Virus record (IMG/VR): IMGVR_UViG_3300045125_000085
Coordinates: 1-64,000 of that record
DNA: 64,000 nt
Reading direction: 5' to 3' (one strand)
Origin: a virus
Below the pieces are notes generated by a model. The model saw only the letters and a program-made list of their open reading frames with translations, had not been told where the DNA came from and did not search any database. Shown here in pieces: positions 31,107 to 38,885 of the stretch. The position numbers were made by a program, and so were the translations under genes. Within the stretch, counting starts at the first letter, position 1; each line of letters starts with the position of its first letter.

Positions 31107-31135
31107 TTACTATATGGGTTTATAAAAAAATACAA
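31107..31135 (-). promoter_or_regulatory. Early-type promoter for gene 30584-31020
   Basis: Minus strand GTATTTTTTTATAAACC then CATATAGTAATAATGAGC, nearly identical to the copy at 32155. Confidence 0.7.
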
Positions 31136-31137
31136 TC

Positions 31138-31170
31138 GGCATAATAGCCAGGTGTTACCCTGGCCTACTT
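31138..31170 (-). terminator. Hairpin 5' of the 31107 promoter
   Basis: TAGGCCAGGG/CCTGGCTA on the minus strand, followed by TTTTTTT, which overlaps the T-rich box of the next promoter. It would end a small unit located at 31180-31500. Confidence 0.6.
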
Positions 31171-31381
31171 TTAGCTTTAAAAAGAACCGCTTTAACATCG
31201 TGTAAATGCTAAAGCGGCCAAAGTCATCACAAGAGGAGATTGCAACCGTGAATCAAGCTGTCACCATCTGGTACTCAGGTAAAGTAAAGAAATACCGGCA
31301 GGGCTATTCCCCCGTACGAAATAGCCCTACGATGTACCTAGCACAATCGGTACTAAGTATCTATCGTCTTCCTGCCTCTGA

Positions 31382-31473
31382 GATAATAGGAGGAACTCTC
31401 AGATCAGTTATCGCCAGTACCTTTACCCCACTGCACTCACAGATATAGTACTTGCCTCGTTTTGCATATCATA
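31382..31473 (-). CDS. Possible small cysteine-containing ORF, frameshifted
   Basis: ATG 31473 follows GGGAGTAGTT. The first frame (MICKTR) must shift by one to give GKYYICECSGVKVLAITDL and then PPIISEAGRR. It is placed like the other accessory genes, between a terminator upstream (31511) and one downstream (31138), but no promoter motif is clear and the reading frame is broken. On the + strand a GTG ORF (31248-31448) covers the same bases. Low confidence in either. Confidence 0.25.
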
Positions 31474-31502
31474 ACTACTCCCATAAAAAAGTAGATAAGC
31501 AA

Positions 31503-31552
31503 AAAAAGAAAGAGCATAAGAGAGGGAGAGCCATCAGGCTCTCCTCTCTGCT
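31503..31552 (-). terminator. Terminator of the zinc protease gene
   Basis: GAGAGGAGAGCC/GGCTCTCCCTCTC stem, then TATGCTCTTTCTTTTTTT on the minus strand; it begins two bases after the protease stop. Confidence 0.8.
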
Positions 31553-31553
31553 G

Positions 31554-32048
31554 TTAAACCAGAATGATGTTTATCACTCTGGGCAAGATTTGGCAGAACA
31601 ATTGCTTTACCCACAGTACCGGCCGTACTCTAGCCGGGTAATACGTGATTACCCGGCTGCATGCCTTAAATATTGTAAAAATAGCGACTGACTTGCAGCC
31701 GCCGCCTAAAAGACCGACCGCATGTCTGTCAGCCTCTAACTCCAACCGCACTTTTTCCCTAAGTGTAGCCTTTGGGCCGATCCATCGGCCCTTCATCGTA
31801 ATCCTCTCATGCTGTAGCTTATATCGCGCATGGCCTGACTCATGCGCGATGATGAATCTGACTTCCTTGTCGGTAAAACCTTCCATGGCTCTTTGGGACA
31901 AAATAATATACCTTGTCCAAAAGGTATATCCGGCGCCACCCATGGCATCCAGGGCTGAAGCCTCTGGATGATCGGGAAGGAGAATGACTACCATGTCTTT
32001 TTTGCCGAGCTCCTCGGCTATTTCAAGAATTTTTTCTACACTGCTCAT
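31554..32048 (-). CDS. Zinc metalloprotease with HExxH motif (M48/minigluzincin-like)
   Basis: FIIAHESGHARYKLQHE carries HESGH, the zinc-binding and catalytic signature, and LELEADRHAVGLLGGG, 38 residues later, supplies the third ligand in an ExxxD arrangement, as in M48-type proteases. Start ATG 32048 (MSSVEKILEIAEELGKKDM) has GGAGGTGGTTT upstream and is preferred over 32069. About 164 residues, one compact domain with no membrane spans or signal peptide, so it acts in the cytoplasm. It is a single-gene unit with an accessory-type promoter. The last 35 residues (VLWVKQLFCQILPRVINIIL) may be out of frame. A host-factor or defence-protein target is possible but unproven. Confidence 0.75.
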   Translation of the reverse strand: MSSVEKILEIAEELGKKDMVVILLPDHPEASALDAMGGAGYTFWTRYIILSQRAMEGFTDKEVRFIIAHESGHARYKLQHERITMKGRWIGPKATLREKVRLELEADRHAVGLLGGGCKSVAIFTIFKACSRVITYYPARVRPVLWVKQLFCQILPRVINIILV

Positions 32049-32154
32049 AAACCACCTCCATCGGTGCACTTTCTACCGACCGAGCAGATCAGTAGAGGTT
32101 GATTGAAAAATCGATCATTCGCTTTTAGCAGAAACCTCCAGCGATGGATCACTC

Positions 32155-32185
32155 TTAGTATATGGGTTTATAAAAATCTGCACTT
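32155..32185 (-). promoter_or_regulatory. Early-type promoter of the zinc protease gene
   Basis: Minus strand GTGCAGATTTTTATAAACC then CATATACTAAGAGTGATC, the best match to the accessory-gene consensus. Confidence 0.7.
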
Positions 32186-32210
32186 CACTAAAGCTAAAAA
32201 ATAAAAGTCG

Positions 32211-32252
32211 GCATATCGCCCTATGAGCTCATAGGCTCATAGGGCGATATGC
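32211..32252 (-). terminator. 18-bp perfect hairpin at the end of the 32.3-35.3 kb operon
   Basis: GCATATCGCCCTATGAGC and its exact complement around TCATAG; the minus side then reads CGACTTTTATTTTTTAGC. Confidence 0.8.
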
Positions 32253-32254
32253 AG

Positions 32255-32665
32255 TCAGCTCGTAGTCACACTACTGGTCTTGATAGTAAAGCCACTATAC
32301 CCCATCAGAGTCAGAGCATCACGTATCTTAGTCGTATCATCCATAGTGCCTATTGGTATCGTCACAGTCAGCGTCAGTACATCTGCAGTAGTGACAGTAC
32401 CGACGTCTATCCATTCATACGCTAATACCTCTACACCTTTGTCTATAGACTCTAGTAGTAAATAAGTGTAGTGCGTAGGATCCTCATTAGTACCTGCTGG
32501 TAAATAAGGATACACTGCTCTAGCTTTCTGAGTGATAGTATCGTACTTGACTGCCATCGAGTAATCGAGTACGGCTTTGACTTTGACTGCGGTACGCGAG
32601 CCACCTATGACTGAGGGAGCTCGTGTCATGAAGTTATAGCGGCGATTAGGTAAGAAGTTATACAT
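32255..32665 (-). CDS. Unknown operon protein, likely structural, 136 residues
   Basis: ATG 32665 (MYNFLPNRRYNFMTRAPSV) follows GAGGTCTAC and is preferred over the longer frame from 32725. Strand-rich: TAVKVKAVLDYSMAVKYDTI, GVEVLAYEWIDVG and VLTLTVTIPIGTM, ending TIKTSSVTTS. The beta-rich shape fits small tail or connector proteins. The stop lies directly before the operon terminator. Not recognised by name. Confidence 0.6.
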   Translation of the reverse strand: MYNFLPNRRYNFMTRAPSVIGGSRTAVKVKAVLDYSMAVKYDTITQKARAVYPYLPAGTNEDPTHYTYLLLESIDKGVEVLAYEWIDVGTVTTADVLTLTVTIPIGTMDDTTKIRDALTLMGYSGFTIKTSSVTTS

Positions 32666-32672
32666 GTAGACC

Positions 32673-33038
32673 TCATGCTTGGGGGATATGGTAAGGCGTC
32701 TGACCTCTATAGAGCATGAGGCCATCTAGCGCCGGATGATGGAGTACGTATTCTACTTGACTCAGTATATCGAAAAAGCCTTGCTCACGTATGAGGAAGT
32801 ATATGGCTAATGCATATTTACTCACATGGTCTTGGAGTTCTCTTAACAGAACAGTGTTGTAATACAGGCCGTCTATGAATAGCAGATTCGATACGTTAGG
32901 CAGGACCTTTAGTTGCTCTGTGTACTGTAGAAAGTCAGTAGTGAATATACCGAATATTTGGTAGTTGAGTTCTTCAAACCATTGCTTACTGATCCAGCCT
33001 ACAGTGATGTGGGGATGGCTATTAGCTGATACTACCAC
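32673..33038 (-). CDS. Unknown operon protein, about 121 residues
   Basis: Begins at GTG 33038 (VVSANSHPHITVGWISKQWF) overlapping the previous stop, with GAGTAGG upstream, and runs intact to HIPQA. It contains FGIFTTDFLQYTEQL, NVSNLLFIDGLYYNTVLL and FDILSQVEYVLHHPALDG. Mixed alpha/beta. No family recognised. It is the penultimate gene of an operon of six similar-sized genes. Confidence 0.55.
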   Translation of the reverse strand: MVVSANSHPHITVGWISKQWFEELNYQIFGIFTTDFLQYTEQLKVLPNVSNLLFIDGLYYNTVLLRELQDHVSKYALAIYFLIREQGFFDILSQVEYVLHHPALDGLMLYRGQTPYHIPQA

Positions 33039-33737
33039 CTACTCGGTACTATCTGACCATTAGCATTTTGCTGCTGTATAGCAGCTATTGCTGGAGGATA
33101 CCGGCCATCCTGACGGCGGTAGTGTGATGACAGATAGTTAGGATCAGCTATCTCCGCATATCTGGATATAGCAGCTTAATGATCTCAGTCAGCGACTGCA
33201 TAAACGGCATCGCGGTACTATACGAGTCTATTACTAAGTACTCAGGGTAGTAAGGAGTCGCTAGGATTCGGTAATGCTGAAAAAACGGGTAGCATGGTCG
33301 GTCTCCAGTACGTCTAAGAGTGGGTCTCGACGTAAGCGGTCGTGGCTACGTGTAGCGAATCCTACTGTGTCAGGTAGGTCTAACCACAGGTAGTGGTACA
33401 GCAGGATACCCTCAGGGGCATAGGCACCATGCTGTATCAGTAAATGATAGACACTATCTAGCAGTAGACCTGAACTATCTAACAGTATCTCTAAGCTAGT
33501 AGGTCGTATCGTAGTAGGTACGGTAATCCTCTCTACCGTCTCCATGAAGCAATGCCTCAGTACCGGATAGTCTTCTTCTACTTTAAATATAGCGTACAGA
33601 CTCTCACAAAAGTCATCGACTAAATCACGGTAAGGCGTAGATGATGCTACTGAGGTATTAGCTCTATACAGGCTCAGTAATGGTAGCTCACGCAGATCCA
33701 TAGGAGTCGGTAGGAGTAGGAGTGATCGGGATGGCAT
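33032..33737 (-). CDS. Unknown operon protein, about 235 residues, frameshifted
   Basis: ATG 33737 (MPSRSLLLLPTPMDLRELPL) has AGGAGGTGTAC upstream. The first frame runs to 33261 with YRDLVDDFCESLYAIFKVEE and GAYAPEGILLYHYLWLDLPD; the line continues in other frames as RILATPYYPEYLVIDSYSTA and DGRYPPAIAAIQQQNANGQI to the end PSRW at 33032. Helical N-terminal part, Gln-rich tail. Not recognised; operon context only. Confidence 0.55.
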
Positions 33738-33746
33738 GTACACCTC

Positions 33747-34154
33747 CTAAGGGTAATGACGTATTAAGTCCTCACGTACTAAAGTGAGGCTATATAGATC
33801 ATGCCATTGATGGAAAATATACCCTGACATATCGGGCAGTACGAGAGCGATATGATCGTAGAGTTCTTTTTGCAGTATCTCTATCAGGAGTTCAAACTGT
33901 AGCTCTAGGTGATCGTAAGTCCAGGAGCGATAGTGGTCAGGATCGTTATAGTCGATGACGGCATTGAGCTGCGAGTAAAAGATTTCGTTTAAGCGATCTT
34001 CGATATTTAAGTACCTAGGGTAGTTTAAGATCGTCTCGACTATATCGCGGAGTGGGTAAAGATCGTAGAGCTCATGGGAGATAGTCTCATACTCACGGAT
34101 CCAGCTCATGTCTAGCATGATGTACCCGAAAGGTCTACGAGTAGGACGGTACAT
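33747..34154 (-). CDS. Unknown operon protein, 135 residues
   Basis: An intact frame, MYRPTRRPFGYIMLDMSWIR to LTLVREDLIRHYP, with AAAGAGGTGCACT upstream. Very rich in Tyr, Asp and Leu (YNDPDHYRSWTYDHLELQFE, then LLIEILQKELYDHIALVL). Amphipathic helices suggest a subunit of a larger complex. It shares the same style as the 33032 and 34911 proteins of this operon, which may be distant relatives. Confidence 0.55.
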   Translation of the reverse strand: MYRPTRRPFGYIMLDMSWIREYETISHELYDLYPLRDIVETILNYPRYLNIEDRLNEIFYSQLNAVIDYNDPDHYRSWTYDHLELQFELLIEILQKELYDHIALVLPDMSGYIFHQWHDLYSLTLVREDLIRHYP

Positions 34155-34165
34155 AGTGCACCTCT

Positions 34166-34914
34166 TTAATGACAGCGAAGACGACTCGCTCTATGGGAGT
34201 ACTCGAAGCTAGCCGGGTCGAGTAGTTCTAATGAGTAGTCGTCACCTAGGGCGTGCTTAAATTCACGTCTGCGTTCTTTTCAGCTAAAGCTTCTTGTTGC
34301 TTAAGACGAGTCCAGTCTATGATGCGAAAATCCTCAGCTCTATCTATAGTCAGATCTGTCGCATTATTAGTGACGAAGTAGACGTGCCATACTCTATCGG
34401 CGATAAAGTCATCGACTACAGCGATGAGATCTTGGCAGAGGTTTTCTATTTCGTCATAGTCTACTTTAGCTTTACATTCTGGTTTAAATGGAGCGAGGAT
34501 AGAGTGCTTACGGATAGGACTCCACTCATGTCGTACTAGCTCTTGGATACGTATCTTTACGAGTAAGCTAGCAGTCTGTAGAGCACGTACGGGTACTCTA
34601 GGCACAGCACTCAGAAAGCGCTTCTTATTTTGCATCACATACTGCGGTATGATGATACTACTAGTACTATCTAAGATAGACTCTTTAATGTCATCTAGCT
34701 TAGTGATAGGTGTCTGACTAGCATAGCTACTCGGTGTATAGTAGTAGCCTTTCTTAAGTAAAGGCTCAGTACCGTTGAGCATGTAGATGCCAGGCTCTGG
34801 GTCTAGGAACATCGCCTGGTAACGATCTTGCAGTCGTGGGATAAAATCCATGAGCTGGATAATGATCGTCGCTTGAGGTTCTAGCAAAGGTGTGATGTCG
34901 TACAGGTCTTTCAT
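34166..34914 (-). CDS. Unknown operon protein, about 249 residues, one frameshift
   Basis: Start 34914 (MKDLYDITPLLEPQATIIIQ) overlaps the upstream stop (ATGA). The main frame holds PEPGIYMLNGTEPLLKKGYY, SIIIPQYVMQNKKRFLS and DDFIADRVWHVYFVTNNATD. Near 34260 the coding sequence moves to FKHALGDDYSLELLDPASFE and ends RASRLRCH at TAA 34166-34168. The strand-rich centre is bracketed by helices. Possibly a baseplate or virion protein; unproven. Confidence 0.55.
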
Positions 34915-35288
34915 ATTCTGCGAACCAAGATGAGTTGCTGATACGTCACGAGTAACTTAACGCGCGTACCATTACTGAACGTGAGCCTATGGCTATCCAG
35001 CCAGGCCGCCATGTGGAGTGTGATCTTATCACGTATAGGTGGAGTGTGATAGATACACTTATAGATGTCGTGGGTAAAGTGGTGAGTGATCTCGATGTAC
35101 TGACCACGCTGCCGGAGTACTTCTATTAAAGCTTCAGTGACTATCCAGTCGAAAGCGAGTTCTATTTGCTCTTCTGATACGGGAGCTGGTAGATGCTGCC
35201 AGAAGCAGTCCTGTATAGTAGGTAGCAATATGGAGCTGATAATAGTGAGATCAGCGATGAAAATCGAGTCAGTGCGGTGAGTGACCAT
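34911..35288 (-). CDS. Unknown operon protein, first gene of the 32.2-35.3 kb operon, 125 residues
   Basis: MVTHRTDSIFIADLTIISSI to LLVTYQQLILVRRI, intact, with AAGAGGTATACTGT upstream. It contains QDCFWQHLPAPVSEEQIELA and HFTHDIYKCIYHTPPIRDKI. A helical protein with several His and Ile. The region upstream (35290-35380) lacks the early promoter motif, so the operon may have a late promoter. Unknown role. Confidence 0.55.
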   Translation of the reverse strand: MVTHRTDSIFIADLTIISSILLPTIQDCFWQHLPAPVSEEQIELAFDWIVTEALIEVLRQRGQYIEITHHFTHDIYKCIYHTPPIRDKITLHMAAWLDSHRLTFSNGTRVKLLVTYQQLILVRRI

Positions 35289-35382
35289 ACAGTATACCTC
35301 TTAAATCTATCTCATAGGGCGTATGCTTGATTTTTCTGTACAGCCGTGCTAGATAGCGGGTCTAAAAAATAGCGGCATAAAA

Positions 35383-35414
35383 CGGTTTAGAGAGGCTTTC
35401 ACCCCTCTAAACCG
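35383..35414 (-). terminator. Terminator of the PhuZ unit
   Basis: CGGTTTAGAGG/CCTCTAAACCG stem, followed on the minus strand by TTTTATGCCGCTATTTTTTAG; it lies 13 bases after the PhuZ stop. Confidence 0.75.
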
Positions 35415-35426
35415 CATTTTGCTATA

Positions 35427-36404
35427 TTACAAGATTAGGCCGTGCTCATTCAGCTCTTCATCGAGCTGGATGCGTTTGGTCACAGCACTGGTGACGTGCT
35501 CATCTATATCCTTGATGACCTTGGTCAAGCGTTCCAGTACGGATGGGAAGTATCCTGCTACTGTCACGATGTGGAGTGGCAGATCGACAGTGATAGCATC
35601 CTTGAGCTTATCATCGATATAACCAGTAGCTCTGTAACCGACTGGGATGCCGATGGATGCATCAGTTTGAGCGTCTGAGATCGACACAGCGGAGACTACG
35701 CTATGACCACGTGCTAACTCTACCGTCTTGGAGTAAAACTCCAGGTGGGTCAGCTGAGGATCTACAGCCGTCACTTTCTGATAGTTCAGGAAGTTAGACA
35801 GATCTGCACTATCCAACTCGTGATTCTGACCACTAAAGATAGCAGCCAGCAGTACGATGATGGTCTGGACCTTCTGGTCTACAGACCCTCTAGGAGTAGA
35901 GCTACTATTTTCATAGTAGACCATATTCACCGGCTTTTCGATCTTACGGGCAGTAGCCTCATAGCCCTTCAACGTCTTCGAGGTATTCTCTACCTCGATA
36001 CGACTATCAGTACTACCGATCGTAATGACGATAGTCTGCACATCCTTCTTCAGCAACTCACCTGCTATGATCGGTCCGATGACTGAGCCTGAGCCACCTG
36101 ATGCTGAATGTACAATTACATTCAAGTCACCAGGCTTATAGCGGTGTAAGATTTCCTTAGAGCGTTCAGCGATCGCACCTGCATTGCTGTCACGCTTCTT
36201 ACCACTACCGTCTCTATCTTCGATGAGGTATACTCGCTCATCGTTGATATCCAAGTTAGCCCGCTTAAAGTTACTAGCGGATGTATCTATAAAGACGGGT
36301 CTAAATGTAGCAAACCCGTCCGACGGTTTATCCGCATGCCGCATGAGCTGGCTGACGATGTTGATGCCTGCACCACCGGCTGCGTAAATATTCATTTGGT
36401 TCAT
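35427..36404 (-). CDS. phuZ: PhuZ-like phage tubulin
   Basis: A tubulin/FtsZ-family GTPase that forms the spindle centring the phage nucleus and carrying capsids. AAGGAGINIVSQLM is the N-terminal nucleotide loop, HSASGGSGSVIGPIIAGEL holds the tubulin signature GGGSGS-type loop (here ASGGSGSVIGP), and the acidic, extended C-terminus ends RIQLDEELNEHGLIL, matching in style the C-terminal knob-tail of PhuZ that binds the next subunit. An intact 325-codon frame, the expected length. Start MNQMNIYAAGG follows AAGAGGTAGTACTA. It shares one promoter (37059) with the lytic transglycosylase upstream. The T7-loop that triggers GTP hydrolysis is not obvious by eye. Confidence 0.9.
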   Translation of the reverse strand: MNQMNIYAAGGAGINIVSQLMRHADKPSDGFATFRPVFIDTSASNFKRANLDINDERVYLIEDRDGSGKKRDSNAGAIAERSKEILHRYKPGDLNVIVHSASGGSGSVIGPIIAGELLKKDVQTIVITIGSTDSRIEVENTSKTLKGYEATARKIEKPVNMVYYENSSSTPRGSVDQKVQTIIVLLAAIFSGQNHELDSADLSNFLNYQKVTAVDPQLTHLEFYSKTVELARGHSVVSAVSISDAQTDASIGIPVGYRATGYIDDKLKDAITVDLPLHIVTVAGYFPSVLERLTKVIKDIDEHVTSAVTKRIQLDEELNEHGLIL

Positions 36405-36421
36405 TAGTACTACCTCTTGTG

Positions 36422-36931
36422 TTAATCATTCAAAGTAAGCGGGCCTGATATAAACTCTTTGTAGCCCGAGATGTGAGATTCGACACGCTGTGCGTAGCGT
36501 GTCAGTTTGCGGCTGCGATAGCCTGTGTAACACTTCAATGTGTCTATACGCCTTACGGCTTTCTTCCTGCACTCAGTCAGCACTGTCGTACCGACCTGCA
36601 CTGCGGTATTGATGTTAAACAGATTACACTGTTTAACTTTACGGCAATGCAATCGTGGCATCACCTGCATTAAACCTAAAGCACCTTGTTTACTACGTGC
36701 ATTCGGTTTAAAGCTAGATTCCTCCTGCATGATACCTACGAGTAAGCTGACAGGAAGATGTTGTTCCTGGGCTTGCTCATGGATCACGTGAGCGATACGG
36801 CGTGCCTGAACGACAGACGCCTTCGAGTGTTGCATGATCCATCGCTCTGTCTTGACTGGACTAGCTGATGTAGTGCTAGCAAATAAAGTCATCGCGATGG
36901 CTAGTAGACCTTTCTTTGAGAAGATCGGCAT
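36422..36931 (-). CDS. Secreted lytic transglycosylase (SLT-type), candidate endolysin
   Basis: Cuts peptidoglycan glycan strands. ATG 36931 (MPIFSKKGLLAIAMTLFAST) starts a Lys-Lys, hydrophobic, Ser-Ala-Ser-Pro signal peptide, with TGGAGGAAAAGT upstream. The catalytic domain shows VGIMQEESSFKPNARSKQ then GALGLMQVMP, the SLT motif with the catalytic glutamate in EESS, as in phiKZ gp144. A later NINTAVQVGTTVL and CYTGYRSRKLTRYAQRV complete the fold. About 169 residues, single domain, no cell-wall-binding part. Unusual context: it shares a promoter and operon with PhuZ, 17 bases upstream of it. It could be a lysis enzyme or one used for an earlier step. Confidence 0.85.
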   Translation of the reverse strand: MPIFSKKGLLAIAMTLFASTTSASPVKTERWIMQHSKASVVQARRIAHVIHEQAQEQHLPVSLLVGIMQEESSFKPNARSKQGALGLMQVMPRLHCRKVKQCNLFNINTAVQVGTTVLTECRKKAVRRIDTLKCYTGYRSRKLTRYAQRVESHISGYKEFISGPLTLND

Positions 36932-37058
36932 ACTTTTCCTCCATAGGTAATTGAACACATTTAAGCTGCACAGGCAGCTTATAGGATTTTCAATCCTAGT
37001 AATAGGATCTTTGATCCTCAAAGAGCACTAGTGGCGTACGGGTCGGCTAAGCTCATGT

Positions 37059-37085
37059 TTAGTATATACGGCTAAAATACGCTCG
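37059..37085 (-). promoter_or_regulatory. Early-type promoter of the transglycosylase-PhuZ unit
   Basis: Minus strand CGTATTTTAGCCGTATATACTAAACATGAGC, 130 bases upstream of the transglycosylase start. Confidence 0.65.
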
Positions 37086-37134
37086 ACTCGTAGTCATTGA
37101 GATATAAACCGTACAGCAAAAAGAAAGAGCGCAT

Positions 37135-37162
37135 AGAGGGAGTGGTATAGACCACTCCCTCT
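37135..37162 (-). terminator. Terminator of gene 37175-37491
   Basis: Perfect 12-bp stem AGAGGGAGTGGT/ACCACTCCCTCT, then GCGCTCTTTCTTTTTGC on the minus strand. Confidence 0.8.
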
Positions 37163-37174
37163 AGCTGTTAGCTG

Positions 37175-37491
37175 TTAATCACCATAAAAAATTTTATTCT
37201 TAACAACATGTCTATTTAGCAGACCGTATTTAAACAACGTCTCTTCAATCAGCTTTTCTAAAACTCTATATGCTAGAGTACCTTCTTTACTATTATCAAC
37301 AATAGTAAAGACAAAATCAACAACCATGTCAGCCTTTCTCTCTAAAGAAATTTCATCATTTGTTGGATCTAAAACAGCCATTGCAGCTTCTTTAGTAAGA
37401 CTAATTCTATCCATATAGGCCATTATCATCGCTTCCATGCCGCTAGAAGATACCTGCTCCTCTATTACTTCCTCTACGTTTCTTCCTCCAT
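37175..37491 (-). CDS. Unknown small protein, about 105 residues, one frameshift
   Basis: Its likely start is the ATG at 37491 that overlaps the previous stop (TGATG), giving MEEET before a break; the frame of VEEVIEEQVSSSGMEAMIMA then runs intact to VVKNKIFYGD. A glutamate-rich N-terminus precedes a helical body (ADMVVDFVFTIVDNSKEG, VLEKLIEETLFKYGLLNR). AT-richer than its neighbours. Function unknown. Confidence 0.5.
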
Positions 37492-37667
37492 CACCGCCTC
37501 TTTGCGGCGGTACTTCTATAGTAGGCTAATATAGTCTCTACCATCGACGGCTTGATAGCCTGATTAGCAGGCGTATTCACTACGCTTGCTGTACCGAGGT
37601 TAAGTCCATCATTAGACTCATCCAGTTGCACTACACGTTGCACTACACCGTTGTTCTTAACAGCCAT
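37491..37667 (-). CDS. Unknown small protein, 58 residues
   Basis: ATG 37667 (MAVKNNGVVQRVVQLDESND) has AGAGGTGGATAAA upstream, favouring it over 37676. Ends ETILAYYRSTAAKRR at TGA 37491-37493, overlapping the next ATG. A basic C-terminal tail and NTPANQAIKPSMVE centre. No family recognised. First gene of a two-gene unit. Confidence 0.55.
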   Translation of the reverse strand: MAVKNNGVVQRVVQLDESNDGLNLGTASVVNTPANQAIKPSMVETILAYYRSTAAKRR

Positions 37668-37679
37668 TTTATCCACCTC

Positions 37680-38255
37680 TATTAGTGATTATTACAAAGT
37701 TACTATCGGCTACATTAGCTTCGTATTGAAAGAGTACGTAGGCTAAGATCACCACTAGTATTTATAACTATAATTAACTCCACTATAAGCTCTATCTAAT
37801 CTTTGCCTAGCACTCGCACTATCGTGCTCATGCACTGCGGCGATAGCTCTCTAGCTTTATTTAATCTCTATTGCACTCGACTACGTCTCATGCGCTGCGT
37901 TAATTGCTAATTTAACATTATCTACTAGCTTGTGTAAAAAATACTGGCACTACATATATTTTGACTGACTTAAATAGCAGGAGGGCGATGGAGTGACTGA
38001 ATAGGAACGAAGGAGACCGACACATACCTGGAAGCAATAGAGCTGCGTGCATATAGCTGACTGCCTACCTATACTAAAAGAAAAGAATAGATAAGCAATC
38101 TAGCCTCATACATACTAGCACTATCCACTACCAAACTAACAATAGATTAGGTACTATAGCTATCTGTTATACTACTCTATCTAGCACTACAGATGCGAAG
38201 CAGTATAAGTATTGGGGGCGTAGCCCCCACTAGTAGTACGATAAAAAAATAGATA
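37680..38255. other. Non-coding stretch of about 580 bases
   Basis: I see no convincing gene. The sequence is AT-rich, dotted with CTAG and TAG, and holds a partial copy of the leader element (TAGGCTAAGATCA near 37739), a purine-rich stretch near 37980-38030 (GCAGGAGGGCGATGGAG), and a hairpin GGGGGC-GTA-GCCCCC at 38212-38226. It separates minus- from plus-strand transcription and could hold promoters or a replication origin, but no repeat array is visible. Confidence 0.4.
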
Positions 38256-38259
38256 AACT

Positions 38260-38285
38260 ATATATCTTTATTAATAAAGATATAT
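38260..38285. repeat. 26-bp perfect palindrome before the + strand operon
   Basis: Reads ATATATCTTTATT and then its exact complement, centred at 38272/38273, 36 bases upstream of the start at 38321. It may be an operator, or a cruciform or mRNA leader stem. Confidence 0.7.
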
Positions 38286-38320
38286 TCCTTTAAAGTAAAA
38301 ATAGCTAAGGAGCTAGAGAG

Positions 38321-38884
38321 ATGACTACTATCTTAGATTTACAGCCTGAGAGTGAGCAGATTGTAGAGAATAAAGCAGATAGCAAAGAGACAGTATCTCA
38401 GAATACTGTCTCTACTAGTGCTGATGATGATGAGAAAAGTAATAGTGCTAATAAGAGTAAAGATACCATAGTGCTAGATGGACCTTTATCCACTATTTAT
38501 ACTCAAGCGTTACAGATCGCTTATAGTAAAAAAGCTATAGACGCAGAGCATGAGTCAGATATGACGAGTGCAGTCGAAAAGATGGCTATAGATGCGAGTA
38601 TGATGGGCGTGATGGAGGTGATCGATGAGACTGAGAGAGGTAGTGCTAAGCCTTTGTATGTCTATGTGACTGATGATGAGCACTTGGGTGATGGGGCTAC
38701 TGGGGAGGTGTTTGATACTTTGCGGGTGAGTGCTGAGAGTGGGAGGTATAGTGGGGTGTGGTTTTGTACTGAGGATGGGTATAAGTTGGGGCGGAGTCAG
38801 GTGCTGTTGAGTGATTTTGTGTTGGGGTGTGGGGGTAGGGTCTACTATAGCAAAGAGAGCCTGTGGCGGGCTCTAGGAGTCTGA
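38321..38884 (+). CDS. Unknown acidic protein, 187 residues, odd codon use
   Basis: Start ATG 38321 behind AAGGAGCTAGAGAG. The first 50 residues are acidic and Ser-rich (TSADDDEKSNSANKSKDTIV); the second half (PLYVYVTDDEHLGDGATGEV then VWFCTEDGYKLGRSQVLL) is strand-rich. From about 38640 the coding strand becomes strongly G/T-rich and almost free of C (GATGGGGCTACTGGGGAGG), unlike most genes of the window. Intact frame. First of four tandem + strand genes. No family recognised. Confidence 0.6.
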   Translation: MTTILDLQPESEQIVENKADSKETVSQNTVSTSADDDEKSNSANKSKDTIVLDGPLSTIYTQALQIAYSKKAIDAEHESDMTSAVEKMAIDASMMGVMEVIDETERGSAKPLYVYVTDDEHLGDGATGEVFDTLRVSAESGRYSGVWFCTEDGYKLGRSQVLLSDFVLGCGGRVYYSKESLWRALGV

Positions 38885-38885
38885 T

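Noticed and set aside
31206-31448. A + strand ORF of 80 codons with AAGAGGAGAT before a GTG.
   Set aside because: It lies between minus-strand units with matching terminators; a broken minus-strand ORF overlaps it. The evidence for either is thin, so only the minus one is listed at low confidence.
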